Of a stretch of 60,000 nt of DNA, positions 15,297-28,156 are shown in pieces. The notes under the pieces were generated by a model. That model ran no database searches, was not told where the DNA came from, and was given only the letters and a program-made list of their open reading frames with translations. The translations under genes and the position numbers were made by a program. The stretch covers positions 29,913,501-29,973,500 of the forward strand of contig NC_092580.1 of the NCBI RefSeq assembly GCF_037975245.1. The letters are read 5' to 3'. Each line of letters opens with the position of its first letter. Within the stretch, counting starts at the first letter, position 1. Origin of the DNA: Apostichopus japonicus (taxonomy: Eukaryota; Echinodermata; Holothuroidea; Aspidochirotida; Stichopodidae).

Positions 15297-15338
<42 letters not shown>
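15297..15338. repeat. (TA)n microsatellite, Wnt7 intron 2
   Basis: About 20 TA units, 0.3 kb after the exon 2 donor. Confidence 0.9.
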
Positions 15339-15341
<3 letters not shown>

Positions 15342-15866
15342 AGCTGCTCATTGAATTTCAGTACTGACGTGCATACACATCATAAATTATCCACATCTCT
15401 GGAAAGAAAAACAATTTGAAAGTGATTAAACAGAACTGTGTCAAAATGGACCCATTTTAGTGCCAAGGTTTATAGACTTGAGGTGACACGAATCTTGACA
15501 ATTTACGAACTCTGTGGTTCAAGAATTTTCGAAACATCGACCGTTAGAAATATTTTACATATCATAAAGAAAATGGAAGAATTAAGAAGAAGTAAAAAAA
15601 GAATCAGTTGTTCAGGACTAGGTCTGGCAGGGAGACATATCAATAAAAACCTCAACATATGATGGCTGTTGTTGACTTTGCATTTAATTCATTCATAAAT
15701 GCATACTTTTCTCTTATGTCTGAACTTTAACCAAGTTTCAAATCACTAAGGTCATTTTCTTTATTGTCAGTCGCTGTAGTATGTCTTTATAAACGCGCAA
15801 AACAAGGATTGTGCGCTTGTAGAGAAAAAAGGAAAATGGAGGAACTGCTTCGATTTTACATAATAA

Positions 15867-15939
15867 GCTCCTCCTTCTCCTTCTCCTTCTCCTTCTCCTT
15901 CTCCTTCTCCTTCTCCTTCTCCTCCTCCTCCTCCTCCTT
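15867..15939. repeat. (CTCCTT)n then (CTC)n polypyrimidine tract, Wnt7 intron 2
   Basis: A strictly pyrimidine block of about 70 bases made of CTCCTT hexamers that grade into CTC trimers. The Ser-Phe repeat frame across it is an artefact. Confidence 0.9.
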
Positions 15940-17012
15940 TTTATGACGTTAATGCTATTATCTTCAGGATAGTTTATATAAATTAACTAGATGTCGAAAA
16001 GGAATAAATCGTAGTCGGGAGGACATCGAAACTTTGACCAAAATTATATAATTCAGTTGACATTTCCATAAAATATTGCATTGAATGAACAGGTCGATAA
16101 GTTTCATTAAAGAGCGTTGACGGAACTATATATTAAAAGATAAGCAGTAATTCACAAAGAAAAAAAAACACAATAATATTACGTTGTTTTGTAGTTGGAA
16201 ATGATACTCGTTTTTCTCTCTTCATGGGTTGAATGTTATGTATTCTTGAGTACATCTGTTAGTATTTCTCGATTCAAAGCTTCGGCGCGAATCTTTTAGA
16301 TCTAAGGTTATAACAAAAACAAACTACGGTGGCCAATAATAACCAGATACTTTTGAAGAAAAGTTTTCCATGATTTAGTCTGGGTGTTTAAACCAAAGCA
16401 AACTAACTGAAACAGTGCCAGTCCCAGTCCCCAAAACTTAGGGACTATGACATGCATGACAACCTTTGGTTTCCTTGGTGATTGCAAACAAATCGCTTCT
16501 AATGCTAAAGCTGTTAAGAGAACTATAATAAACGACAGTACATTTTTTTTATATTGACGTATGTGGTTGATGGGGAAGGGATATGGAATTGATATACCCT
16601 CTGGCACCGAGGTTGCGGCCATTCTGACCCCCACTTGCCAGGCCTGCCGAGAGCCTTTTATACAACTCGGATCAGAAAAGCCCAGTCTTCGATAATAGTC
16701 ACATACGATCATAACTGACAAATGGGAAAATGCATTTCCAAAATATTTCTTAAAATATTTCCACATTGGAATTGTTTGCTTTATATCAAATACCTTGAAC
16801 ATGCACGACGGCTGTTTTTAGTTGTTGCTTAAGTGCATCCATATAATACATTTGTACGGTAATCTATTTTGATTGATTATTTCCAATTGTTCAGTGACTA
16901 GACTATATCGTTTTTATTTTCGAAGTTCTATCTATTCAACTGCATAAGTTAATATCATGAGTTATACACGTTGTTTATCCGTCATTTTTGTTTTCTTTCT
17001 CATATTACTCAG
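15940..17012. other. Wnt7 intron 2, 3' segment
   Basis: No exon is recognised. A 164-codon frame on the - strand (16308-16802) is the longest non-repetitive frame in this intron, but it resembles no family I know and has no splice or promoter support. The segment ends in a pyrimidine-rich stretch and CAG acceptor for exon 3. Confidence 0.45.
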
Positions 17013-17281
17013 CTACACGAGAATCGGCCTTCTTGAGAGCAATCACATCCGCTGGCGTGACACACGCCATCACTCAGGCCTGTAGCCGTGGCAACCTCAC
17101 CGACTGCAGTTGTGACCGAAGTAAGGATACCGCCCTCAGAGATGATGGCTGGCAGTGGGGTGGTTGTAGCGCCGACATACGATATGGCTTACAGTTCTCC
17201 GAGCTCTTTATGGATGCGTCCCATATGCCAGACAACGCCAAAGGCTTAATGAATATTCATAACAACGAAGTAGGAAGACGA
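17013..17281 (+). CDS. Wnt7: Wnt7 coding exon 3
   Basis: This exon covers residues 103-192, bounded by a CTCAG acceptor and a GTAAGT donor. It encodes the central Wnt core: ATRESAFLRAITSAGVTHAI, QACSRGNLTDCSCDRS, DDGWQWGGCSADIRYGLQFS and LMNIHNNEVGRR. The WGGCSADIRYG and GNL..C.CD blocks are typical of Wnt7. Four conserved cysteines are present, together with a second N-glycosylation sequon (NLT). The exon is 269 bases and keeps the frame: two bases finish codon 103 and the donor is in phase 0. Confidence 0.97.
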
Positions 17282-17950
17282 GTAAGTTGGGTATTTAAAA
17301 AATAGGATTTTGTAAGCATGGGTCGTATATATCCATCCTCCTCCTCCAGTTGCAGACTACTGTAGTCCCCATCTGTGGCAACACTACGTACCTGTGCAAA
17401 GAAATCACCAATTACATGACATAACTATTGGCCCTCTTTAAATATCTGCCACCCCCCCCCCCCGAAGTTTAGAATTCCTAGCTGCAAGCCTGAGTCAGTG
17501 TTGTCAAATGAGGTACGCAATGGCCGCTTATATGTCGTCTATATGGGATATCGAATTTTCTACCACGTGACTTAAATTTCCCCAACTGTACATAATGTAT
17601 ACATATACTGTAGCGGATTATCCAATAGGCAGGTGAGACAAGTGACTAGGAGCCGCCTAGGTCAATGGCCCAGGGTCAAGGGGCCTCTGTGAACATTTCC
17701 AGGCAAAACATACCTAATTTCTATTCTCAGGTTGTGCATGCAATACGTTATAAGTTTGAAGAATTTGTTACCTCAGCGATCCCGCTGGTAGGCTACTTAT
17801 TCGTCACTAATGGCCAGGAGCGAACTGAAGGGTAAAGTTGACGAGTTCATTGAGTCTGGTGAACAAATATGGGGTACCGTGTCCATGTTTCCCGTTATTC
17901 AATGTCTGTTAACAAATTTATCGTTAGGAAAGGGGTTTTTTTTGGTCACC

Positions 17951-18112
17951 GTTCACCCAGTTGGGACAAATGGTTTACAAACCATACTTACGTGTCATGC
18001 TTCAAAGCGCTTGTTTTGACAGTACGAGCAGTATGAATATCCTGTCCCTATCAGGGGGAAAAACACAGTAAGAAATTGTTCCTACTGGCAGTACCAGTAA
18101 ATTTGAAGCATG
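17951..18112. repeat. Inverted-repeat element in Wnt7 intron 3
   Basis: CATGCTTCAAA at 17996-18006 is the exact reverse complement of TTTGAAGCATG at 18102-18112. The arms are partly extended by TGACAGTAC against GTACTGCC-type sequence. The left half resembles 20229-20322, downstream of the gene, with shared CCAGTTGG, GTCATGCTTCAAAGC and CAGTACG. This suggests a dispersed non-autonomous element with a foldback structure. Confidence 0.55.
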
Positions 18113-18246
18113 ATATGAAAGGACAGTGTATATAGTAATATGATCAATAGCCTGAAGCTTTCAGATTATATATGCATATTCATGTTAGGATTTCAAACTT
18201 TATTGTTTTGTATTCGCTCATTTATATATACTGATTTCTTACACAG

Positions 18247-18720
18247 GTCTTATCTGAGAACATGGAACGAGAATGCAAGTGTCATGGCGTGTCAGGTTCC
18301 TGCACCACACAAACATGTTGGATGACTCTTCCTCAGTTCAGAACAGTCGGCGACATCTTGAAACGAAAATACGAGACTGCTTATCAAGTCGAGCAAGTCG
18401 GGCGGCGAGCGAACGCTCGGAAAATCATTCTGAAAATAAAGAAGACCAACAAAAAACCAAGGCTCTCCCATTTAGTTTACTTAGAAGAATCGCCGACATT
18501 TTGTGAATACGACGCGGAAGCTGGTTCCTTGGGAACGGTCGGTAGGAGATGTAACCATACATCCACAGCTACCGATCACTGTGAACTTATGTGTTGTGGT
18601 AGGGGTTATAATACACATCAGTATACAAGGACGTGGCAGTGTAACTGCAAGTTTCTCTGGTGTTGTTCGGTACGGTGTAACACGTGCAGTGAAAACACAG
18701 AAGAATATACTTGTAAATAA
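18247..18720 (+). CDS. Wnt7: Wnt7 coding exon 4 (C-terminus, palmitoleoylation site)
   Basis: This terminal exon covers residues 193-349 and ends at TAA (18718-18720). It contains [17 protein letters not shown], with the serine that Porcupine acylates in Wnts (Ser208 of the model). Next come a short lysine/arginine-rich linker and [19 protein letters not shown] with an NHT sequon. The cysteine-rich end includes [20 protein letters not shown] and the final [22 protein letters not shown] and CSE.TE.YTCK are diagnostic of Wnt7. With exons 2 and 3 the protein has 24 cysteines, the full Wnt complement. The product is a secreted lipid-modified ligand for Frizzled receptors, exported with Wntless. 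The linker between HVE/QVE and LVY is about two residues shorter than I recall for human WNT7A and differs strongly from it. Confidence 0.98.
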   Translation, partial: VLSENMERECKCHGVSGSCTTQTCWMTLPQFRTVGDILKRKYETAYQVEQVGRRANARKIILKIKKTNKKPRLSHLVYLEESPTFCEYDAEAGSLGTVGRRCNHTSTATDHCELMCCGRGYNTHQYTRTWQCNCKFLWCCSVRCNTCSENTEEYTCK

Positions 18721-20228
18721 TGGGCAGTAGGCATTCTCTTGGGATTTAACTATATAAATATATATATGTATTTATCGAGAGAGAGCGTGTCTTTTTGTGG
18801 AAATGCTGCAATTGGCCATCCACCTGACAAGAGGGAGGAACTTCCGAAGACGAAATGGCACGGAATGGCAATAACAAAATGGACGCCAGAGTAATGTGAA
18901 TTTGATATACGTACAGCTAAATTTGAGGAGCTCTATCATTTTTAGCCCAAGCGAGTAACTCTTATGGCAACATATTTTAGTTTCTAGTGACGTTCATATA
19001 ACGGCTGTTTGTACTTTAAATCCTACCATAACATGCTCTTTGGTTGCAGTATTTCGCAGATTTAAATGTTGCATACATTTTTTTTAAATATTACATTTAT
19101 TTTTGTCAAGGAAACGAGAAACACCGTTTAATATTTTTTTTCATGTCGTGAAAAATCACCATTGTTTTCGATGAGAATTGATGGATTTTTTGGATAATAA
19201 GAGCAAAACTCCTTTTAACAGAAGGTATTTGTCTACCTTGAAAATGAAATTAAAGAAAGAAACAATGTAATATCAGTTCTCTATAAGAAGTTGGTGACCA
19301 CTGGTTAGGTACATTGTGTGCTTAGTCTCTTAATCAGCCGTTCTTACTTTAGCTGTTTTTATTTAACACATTTTTTACTCTCACCGATTTTCCATTATTT
19401 TCCTTAGTAAGAGCAACTAACGCAGAAAGCTGGTGGCAATGAAATAAAAAACAAGTCATGTGGTTGTGGTCAAGTAAAGATACACACATAAAATGACTCA
19501 GCGTGTATGGAATACTACACTGTGTATGAGTGGGGAATAAGTTAACGAAGGAAGTTGGACGTGAGAACTTGTAAAACACTTGCTCCGGTGACATTGAAAT
19601 AATACTACAACGTAGAAAACGACTTAAGCAAGTTTAAATAGGCCTAGCAATATGCAAACAGTAAATATATACGATAATGCTGTAACTTCCATGATAGATG
19701 AATGGTAATGCGTATGGTGATTTTTCTTGTGTTTTTTTTTTCTTCTTAAATTTTTATGGTATAGCATAAGCGTAAGCGAAACAAAAATTGCTTTATTTTG
19801 TTTATATAGCAAAGCTGACGGGAGAATGTGGCGAAAAGTATGACTAAATGTACATGTTGAATCCATTATAACTATTAACTTCCATTACAAATAGTAATTT
19901 ATGCTATTTATACTGGAATAAAGGTAACTGAAGAAACTGAAAAGCATATATAGGATATTTTCTGTATAGCTAGCAAAAAAAATGATATTTTACTTCAATA
20001 CTAAAATAAGTAAAAGAAGGTAGTCAACAAAAGGGGAATACATTTTAACATATAATTAATTAATTACTATTTAAAATGGAGGCAAATAACATTCAAACAT
20101 GTTCACTGTTGAGGAGGTTAAACGTTCCGTGTTATAGAAAATATATCTTCACATTTAGTCATAAATTATTAAAAATAAACAATTTCCAAATATCCCTTTT
20201 ATCGAGGTTTTTGTGTGTCGATCTTCCT
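18721..20228. other. Wnt7 3' flank / probable 3' untranslated region
   Basis: AT-rich and without coding content. AATAAA hexamers on the + strand occur at 19443-19448 and 19917-19922 and could act as polyadenylation signals. In DNA this AT-rich they may also be chance. Confidence 0.4.
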
Positions 20229-20322
20229 ATCCATCCAGTTGGTACAATATTTTGTTTTTCTTTTCAGGTCATGCTTCAAAGCACTCTTACTGGCAGTACG
20301 TACAATATGCATATCCAGTTGA
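20229..20322. repeat. Dispersed repeat, second copy of the intron 3 element
   Basis: Shares CCAGTTGG, GTCATGCTTCAAAGC (20268 onward) and a CAGTACG...ATATGCATATCC tail with 17958-18050, in the same orientation. No target duplication was found. Confidence 0.5.
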
Positions 20323-20324
20323 AT

Positions 20325-20580
20325 GAATATTGATAACGACAGTAAAGACTAATGAATATGCTGATTGATTAAATAGTTATGAATACACATAATGATCAGC
20401 ACGAAAAGTCATGAATATTCATAAATAATCGATAAGGACAGTTATGAATAAACATGATTCAACAAAACTCTGGCGGCTTATGAAGTTACATAAAGGGTTG
20501 ATAAGGGCAGCTATGAATATGCATAAAAGATCAATAAGGATCTGACAGTCATTAATATAAATGAGAAACATTCATCCTTA
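20325..20580. repeat. Degenerate ~32-38 bp tandem repeat downstream of Wnt7
   Basis: About six or seven diverged units of the form GATAAGGACAGTTATGAATA...CATAA. Examples: AAAAGTCATGAATATTCAT, CGATAAGGACAGTTATGAAT, TTGATAAGGGCAGCTATGAA and CAATAAGGATCTGACAGTCA. Each unit contains ATGAATAnnCAT, which in one unit is the perfect palindrome ATGAATATTCAT. The array starts about 1.6 kb after the Wnt7 stop codon. Confidence 0.65.
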
Positions 20581-23500
20581 CAATTAAGTCACCCATGTAC
20601 TCAGAAGTAAATGTACATTGTTATGTTTTTTAATGTTATCTATGCAATTTTTAATCGATAAATTTAAGGCAAAATAATCATTCATAACATGGTTACGTTT
20701 TGCAGTAATATTATCACTTATATAGATATCGACCAAATACATTTACCAATATTTAATGTAACTGAAAAGTAACAAATGATTTTCGTCCTATAAGTGGTAA
20801 ACTATTAATCATTTTCTAACGCAATCTTAAAACAAATTGTTTGATCGTTACTAGATGCTATTGTATACTTATAGTTTGCCAAGATAATGATAAATTAAAT
20901 CTATTTATTTATTATTTTGCCATGAATTAAATAATAAATCAAAAATGTGTGAGAAATTTGTATCTCGATGTAACTGTAAGGTAAAAACTTATTGTTTCGC
21001 TCCTTGCATGTCAGTGTGTCTGCTTAGCGCCGCCCTAATTATAGAGCAAAGAAAATTTTCCATTTAAGAGTAGTCGTCTGGAAATTTAAAAGATTAGTCC
21101 AAGGACGAAAAAAAAGTCTAATATGTATATGACAATGCACGCTTACCCTTATTATTCAGGCGCGAATCCAGTGGGTTTGACATGCCCCAACCTCCATCCC
21201 ACCCATCTTTCAACATAACAGACGATTAGGCTAAAGTTATAAGCACAGCCTTGGTTGTAAACCTAATTATAGACCTATTTTATGGCCTAAATATACAGTA
21301 TTTCACTTCTAAATCCAGTTTTAATAGGACCCACCCCCCACCTACAAGGGAGTTGGCTTCAACGACCCTAGGTCCACATCCTTCCTTTTTAGAATCCATG
21401 ATCTGCCCCTGTTATGACCATTTCCATGAAAAGTTTTGAATTCTTTGGAGCCTTGTGTTTTATGCCAATGTACCTATAATCAATAAAACATTACACTAAC
21501 ACTATCAATATTACTGGAAGGTAATTTCCCTGCCGATTTGTATGATGTCACATGATACTATCAGTTCATGGCCTGATACTGCTATTAAAAACAAAAAATA
21601 TGGGCCGTGAAACTTGTTTCTCCACTTCTTCAAGCTTTGGAAAAGAGCCATTTGAACTTCTCTTTTTTTTATCTCTAATAAGATTGATCAGTATTGACAA
21701 TTATTTAGATTGAAATTAAATCCATAAAAAAAAATAGTGTATGTAACATTAAACTTAAGTCATTTAAAATCATAGAAGAAATGTGTATAAAATATATATT
21801 GAAATACGAAAATATTAAGTATATATGTAAAGAATGTTCGAAAAGTAAATGTCTTGGTAACTCTATATAATTTCTTGAAATCAGTGCCTTATGATAGGAA
21901 TTGGAGATGATCGTATTGCAAAGTTTGCGGTCCGCTGCTTTTTTTTACTGCAGTATATATAGGGATAAGCGACACAATGTTTCTTACATTTGAAGATGGT
22001 ATTCATACACATGTATTCATTCATCCTTACACTTCACCTCAATTTCGTCAGTCATCAATATTGCCTTTATAGTTATTGTGACTATACGTTGTCGGATTCG
22101 CTTGTTCATTGTTTTCCTTTTCCTTCCCTTAAACATTTATCTGAGTCGCAAAAAAAAAAGAAAAAAAGTTTAAGCTTGCTAAGACAGCTGCCGCAAACAT
22201 CTAATAAGATGTAAAAAAAAAAGAAGCTAAACAATAAGAAACTGTAAATAGTATTTCGTCGAAATGACGGTATTTGGAGATAAATATATGCATTGTCTTT
22301 CTGTTTTAATGTTTTATTTATGTTTTGTGCTTTTTTATGCTGGTCTATATTTTCACAACATTTTTGGCCTCTTGTAGATAGGCGTTGGGCAGGAGTCTTA
22401 ATAATCAGCCCGGGCATCCTTCATCCTAAGCTAGGTCGGCCCATTATTCATTTGATTTGGCTGTAAATTGTTTTACCAGGCTCCAGCCCATTTTTTACCT
22501 AACAGGCCAGCCCACCGGCCCCACCGGGCATTGCCCAAATGCGCACATGGCAATTCCGCCCCTGGGCTTTGGTCCCACAGAAGACTGGTAGTTCGTGTTT
22601 AGAGTGAACAAGCACATAATATGAAAAGCATTCGGTTTTAAGCCAAAAGATATTTCATTGTCCCTATTTGGACGCGGGTGGGGTGGGGTGGGGTGATGTG
22701 GGGAAGTGTTTTAGGGGTCAATTTCCTAACAATCCAGATGTTAATCTATCACTTATACATGGGACAATGTAAGACGTGACTTCAACCGGTAAGAAAACCC
22801 GTTACGCTCCCATAAAATATCGTACTTTAAAGGAGCATCCTGGGTTTCAATCAGTTTTGTAAAAAAAAACTAAGGTCAGTTTCTAAGCTCCACCAAACTA
22901 ATTTTGATGATTTATTCGGGGTTTTATTCAGCATCGTAAAGCGTAAGAACATCTTCCAAACTCTTTAAATTATACTATAGCATTCATGGTTCATTCAGCT
23001 TCTATAAGTAAGCTAACATTTTACCCCAAAAAAGGAAAGAAGAAAATTTCCTAAATTCCTTCAAATCAACATTTGCGCTCAAGGTTCCACATAACCTGTG
23101 GTATAGTCTCAAACAAAGACATTTAATTTCCATAATGATACACACACACACACCAAAATAAAAGATGAAACCAACTGTTTTACTATTGGCTATATTAATA
23201 ATTGACGTTTCACCTAAAACAAAACAAAAATTATCTTTTGTTTCAAAGTTAACATTTACTGAGTGGCAGGTAAAACCATTAGACTCTGTTATGGAATACA
23301 TTATGTTTGCTACCATGTTAATTCTGACGAAAAAAAAACCGACCGCAAAACAGGAAGTTGATGGCACAGGGACATTTGAAATTAACCCTTCCCAAAGTTG
23401 ATGCTTTAAATAACCTTACTTCTCACCAAACACTCTCCCCTCCCCTCACCCTTCCCCTACCCTTCCCCCACCCCGCCATTAAAAAAGTATGCCGATGTAG

Positions 23501-24194
23501 TATTATAAACTTCTTATTTGTTTTGCCGACTTTCAGTAGTGTTCTTCACCATGGTTTTGTGTGCCAAGGTTGCGGGAGGGATTCTGCGGGAATTCACATT
23601 TTAATGTTCTTCACTGGCTAGACGGTGGCAAATGTATATGTATCATATAGGTTTACCTGAATTTTGTTGGTAGTCCCGTCTCGCCTGACCATGGCTTCAC
23701 GGTTGGTATATGCTTTATGTTTCCATTCACCGATAAAAATGTCTCGTAAATGTCATATTTATATCAGAATGCAACATTTCGTGCAAACGGAAAGGAAAAC
23801 AACAAATTGGTCAAATCGAGTTGATAGCACGCAAGGAAAACATATACCACTCTTTTTAAAATCTCTTTACCTTGAATATATCTTGGAGAAATTTACTCCC
23901 GCTAGGTATAGGTCACGGGGTCATATATGCGACAGTGTTAGTCACATCTCCTGGACAGGGGTACTGAGGTTTGCCAGGGGAGGAATATCACGGTGAAGTA
24001 TCGGTAAGTTTGGTACCTCACAAAAATGTTCTTCATACTTCTTTGCCGGAAATGTTGATGAGTATGTGTATTATGTGTGAGTCAGTGTGAAACATTCAGG
24101 TATTTCAAGCATCATGATCAAGAAGGACGCCAGTCTGCAGCTTGTCAGAAGAATCATGTGACGAAATGACGAAATAATGCAGTGATGGATAAGA
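20581..24194. other. Intergenic DNA, no gene seen
   Basis: I find no supported exon on either strand. Short poly-A/T interruptions and G-rich patches (for example 22675-22700) occur. A CAATTCCGCCCCTG motif at 22550-22563 looks like a lone hAT-type terminal sequence. Confidence 0.4.
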
Positions 24195-24203
24195 CAGTGA
24201 TGG

Positions 24204-24205
<2 letters not shown>

Positions 24206-24246
<41 letters not shown>
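24206..24246. repeat. (TA)n microsatellite
   Basis: About 20 TA units directly before the tetranucleotide array that follows. Confidence 0.95.
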
Positions 24247-24250
<4 letters not shown>

Positions 24251-24252
24251 GT

Positions 24253-25326
<1,074 letters not shown>

Positions 25327-25445
25327 GGGGGGGGGATGGGGGTGGTGAGGCTGAAGAAGCAATATCAGGATAGTCGAACAGGCCTTTTGGTCATGGACCG
25401 TGATGTTCAACCTCAATAAAAATTTAATAGCCTTTCTTTCTAAAC

Positions 25446-25673
25446 GGTATGCTAGATATTCATATATGGTCACCTTTGGTCAAAATTCTTAAACTGTTTT
25501 ATTACAACCTACGAGGAAAATTTCCTAAATGGGACATTCAGTCATCTTGTGTGTTCCTTAAAAATGTCTGAGAACAATTTGGAGAGTAAAGACCTCCAGG
25601 AAATGACTTTCTGAAAAAACTTCTAGCAATTATAGCGTGCAATAATTTGGGGCCTATACTGACTACCATTAAA
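25446..25673. mobile_element. Short inverted-repeat DNA transposon (MITE), copy 2
   Basis: Aligns along its length with 12215-12484. Shared blocks include ATATGGTCACCTTTGGTCAA, AATGTCTGAGAACAATTTGG and AGTAAAGACCTCCAGGAAA. The left end has lost about 20 bases between two TATGCT copies, which removes most of the left inverted repeat. The right end (GGGGCCTATACTGACTACC) is intact and is followed by ATTAAAG. Confidence 0.75.
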
Positions 25674-26690
25674 GCAGCGTTGTCCCTTTCTGCGATACCC
25701 CCGACACGGGGAGGAGTGGGTCGGGCTTAGTATCGACACCTGTGGCAAGTTTAGGACAACGAACGCTGATCTGACTCCTGCCCGCCCCCCCCCCTCCCAC
25801 CAACCTTTTCCAATCTCAAACCTGTGTGTGGGTGGGTCCCTGTTCTGAGACATTAATGTAACTCTTCTCTGATGTTTGCATGGGAAAGAGTTTTAAACTT
25901 ATTGGTACACTGAAATTGGCCCTGCAATATTGTTGACCTACATTTTGTCTTTTCGGTTTCTTGGCCTATTAAGTGGCGTTGAAATTCAACAGCGCCACCG
26001 AACTTAGGTTGTTCATAAATGTAGGTGAGTTCAACAGCATTTGGTCAACGAGAAAAGACATCGTTGCGCACCGAACCCTCATCGAGAACTTCGATAATAG
26101 TTAATTAAACTTTAACGACTGCCTTATTAGTATATTTTTACTTTTTAATACTCTAAATTTTACATAACGTTTCTTCGTTCCGAAGACACCTGTGGTTCTC
26201 TATCTGAAGATTGGCCAGGATCGGCTGCATGGTTATTGTTGAACTCTCCGCATGTCGAGACACGTGGTTAAATATAGAAATCCACCACAAGTAACCATAA
26301 CAACGGATAACCTGTTTCCTCTTGCGCTACATGAGCTAACATGTAGCTAACCACAGTCAGACATTTTAAATTTGTATGCGTATCAGTTCACCTAACCCTC
26401 CGTTGAATATGAACATGGTTTTTACCTTTCTAGTTTTGAAAGGCTGTGAAACCAATGTTCTCAATCGGGATGCACTTCATGGGAAGATCTAGGGGTGGGG
26501 GACCCAGTGGGTCCGATTAATTAACCTCCTCAAATTTAATTTTTGGTACTAAATATTAGCTACAAACATACAGCTGTGATCACAAGGTTCATAGTGGTCA
26601 AGTTTCAAGCGAGTGTAACGCGCCTGGAATTCATTCCATTTTACGTTATGTTTGTTTCATTATATATAGCTTTCAAGGTATATGATGTAG
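25674..26690. other. Intergenic DNA, no gene seen
   Basis: No exon or clear repeat. There is a C-rich patch around 25780-25800. It ends at the terminal repeat of the transposon nest that follows. Confidence 0.4.
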
Positions 26691-26733
26691 CAGGTGCGTA
26701 TCCAGGGGGGGGGCGTTGGGGGCGCGCGCCCCC

Positions 26734-26890
26734 CGGGTAAGAAAAAGAGGAGAGAAAAAAAAGAGAAGAAAAAAGGAAAAAAGAGGAGGAGGAGAGGAAG
26801 GAAGGCAAAAGAAAAAGAAGAAAGAGAGAAAAAGGAGAAAAGGAGGGAGTAAAAGAAAAACGCGAAGACACCGGGGAGAGAAAGAGGAAC
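26734..26890 (+). repeat. Polypurine tract
   Basis: About 150 bases almost wholly of A and G on the + strand (mixed AAAAG, GGAGGA and GAAGGAAG motifs), just inside the left outer end of the transposon nest. Confidence 0.85.
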
Positions 26891-27233
26891 AGTGACATCA
26901 TTACAGCGCTGAAGGGTAGCCAGTGACGGATCAATGATTTCGTGAAAGTGTGACTCACCCTACCCCTTACACCGAAAACTCCATTTTTTGACGTTTCCAT
27001 TTTCCTCTCTCACTAATGATCTATATATGTACTATATATGGTCTATCATAACGCGTGTGTAGAATTGTGCTATGAAACCAACTGTGGCTGGTCTCGAACT
27101 CGACCGTGTCGTCGGGGAACATGACGCATTTTGGGATGGGGTCGACCGCCCGCCCCCCCCCATTCAGCATTTTTTTAAATGATATCGCTAAGTAATTTCA
27201 AAATAGAAAGTGCTTAGAGGCAACTTACAAGGC

Positions 27234-27425
27234 CTGGGAAGTATCATTTCCAGCGATCTGGGAGACATTTTCGGCCAAAATTTGCTTGTACGCTTCGCGC
27301 TAACAAATGGTCCTGGGTAGTGCCATTTCCAGCGATCTGGGAGGCATTTTCGGCCAAATTTTCTTGTACGCTTCGCGCCAACCTATGGTGGCGCTACGCT
27401 TAGATAATTTGCCTACAGGCTTCGC
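27234..27425. repeat. hAT-family core repeat with internal tandem duplication
   Basis: The segment CCTGGGAAGTATCATTTCCA through GCTTGTACGCTTCGCGC (27234-27300) is repeated at once as CCTGGGTAGTGCCATTTCCA onward (from about 27311), a tandem step of about 77 bases. The second unit runs on into the family core GCGCCAACCTATGGTGGCGC, a hairpin-capable motif. It is interrupted downstream by the 27659-30671 element. Confidence 0.7.
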
Positions 27426-27829
27426 CCCTCCCTTGGCAAATTCCTCGCTATATGCGTCTGTTCGAATTTGTAACGCAAACAGCAGATATCACATCATATC
27501 AGTGAGCATGAAAATGGCGTTCCAGGATGAAAAGCCTCAAAACTGTCCGACTTGCCTGAAAAAATAACCAAAAATTTTCGCGCGCGAAGCGAGCGTTCAA
27601 CGTGTTCATGTCAATATCATATAAGCAAGCATCGGTTATTACATCGCATGCCATCATGCATGGGCGTCAATCCAGGGGGGGACGGGGGGACACGTCCCCC
27701 CCCCACATTTCGATGGATGGGGGTAACAATATCAAATGTCCCCCCACACATTTGGAAAAAGAGTAGTGTCGTGGCTCTATTTGGTTACGGCTTACACATC
27801 TTAGGATTCATATCCTCGAATATCACTCA

Positions 27830-28152
27830 ATGTTGCCGAATGGAGAATTCCACCCAGATCTCGTGAGTTGGTACCCTGAGCTCTCCAACAATCTTAAGCT
27901 TAGTCTGCCTTTCTTTCGAGGCCAGTTCCATTCGTCGTCGGTTGAAGGGTATAGACAAATATTCAAGTCGATGAATCCAGCGGTACGGGCTATGTTTGGT
28001 GAAGTCAAGCTCTGTTGCGTTTGCTCCTCGTCTCCTCCGCAAGTTCGACGGAAGCCGAGAGATCTTTTAGTGCTCTGAGGCGTTTGAAGACAAGGCTACG
28101 GAGCACCATGACTCAACAGAGGCTGAACCATGTGATGGTGTGCCATATTCAC
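27830..28152 (+). pseudogene. hAT transposase C-terminal (dimerisation) domain, frameshifted
   Basis: The + strand frame from 27830 reads YPELSNNLKLSLPFF and then MNPAVRAMFGEVKL. Near 28010 the homology shifts to another frame and continues as LLLVSSASSTEAERSFSALR, then LKTRLRSTMTQQRLNHVM and CHIH. ERSFS.LRRLKT.LRSTM..RLN is the conserved hAT C-terminal dimerisation motif. The frameshift, the lack of the N-terminal zinc finger and catalytic region, and another insertion right after the motif (28157) show that it is dead. It lies inside the 3.0-kb element with intact ends and is probably what remains of that element's own transposase. Confidence 0.85.
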
Positions 28153-28156
28153 AGCG

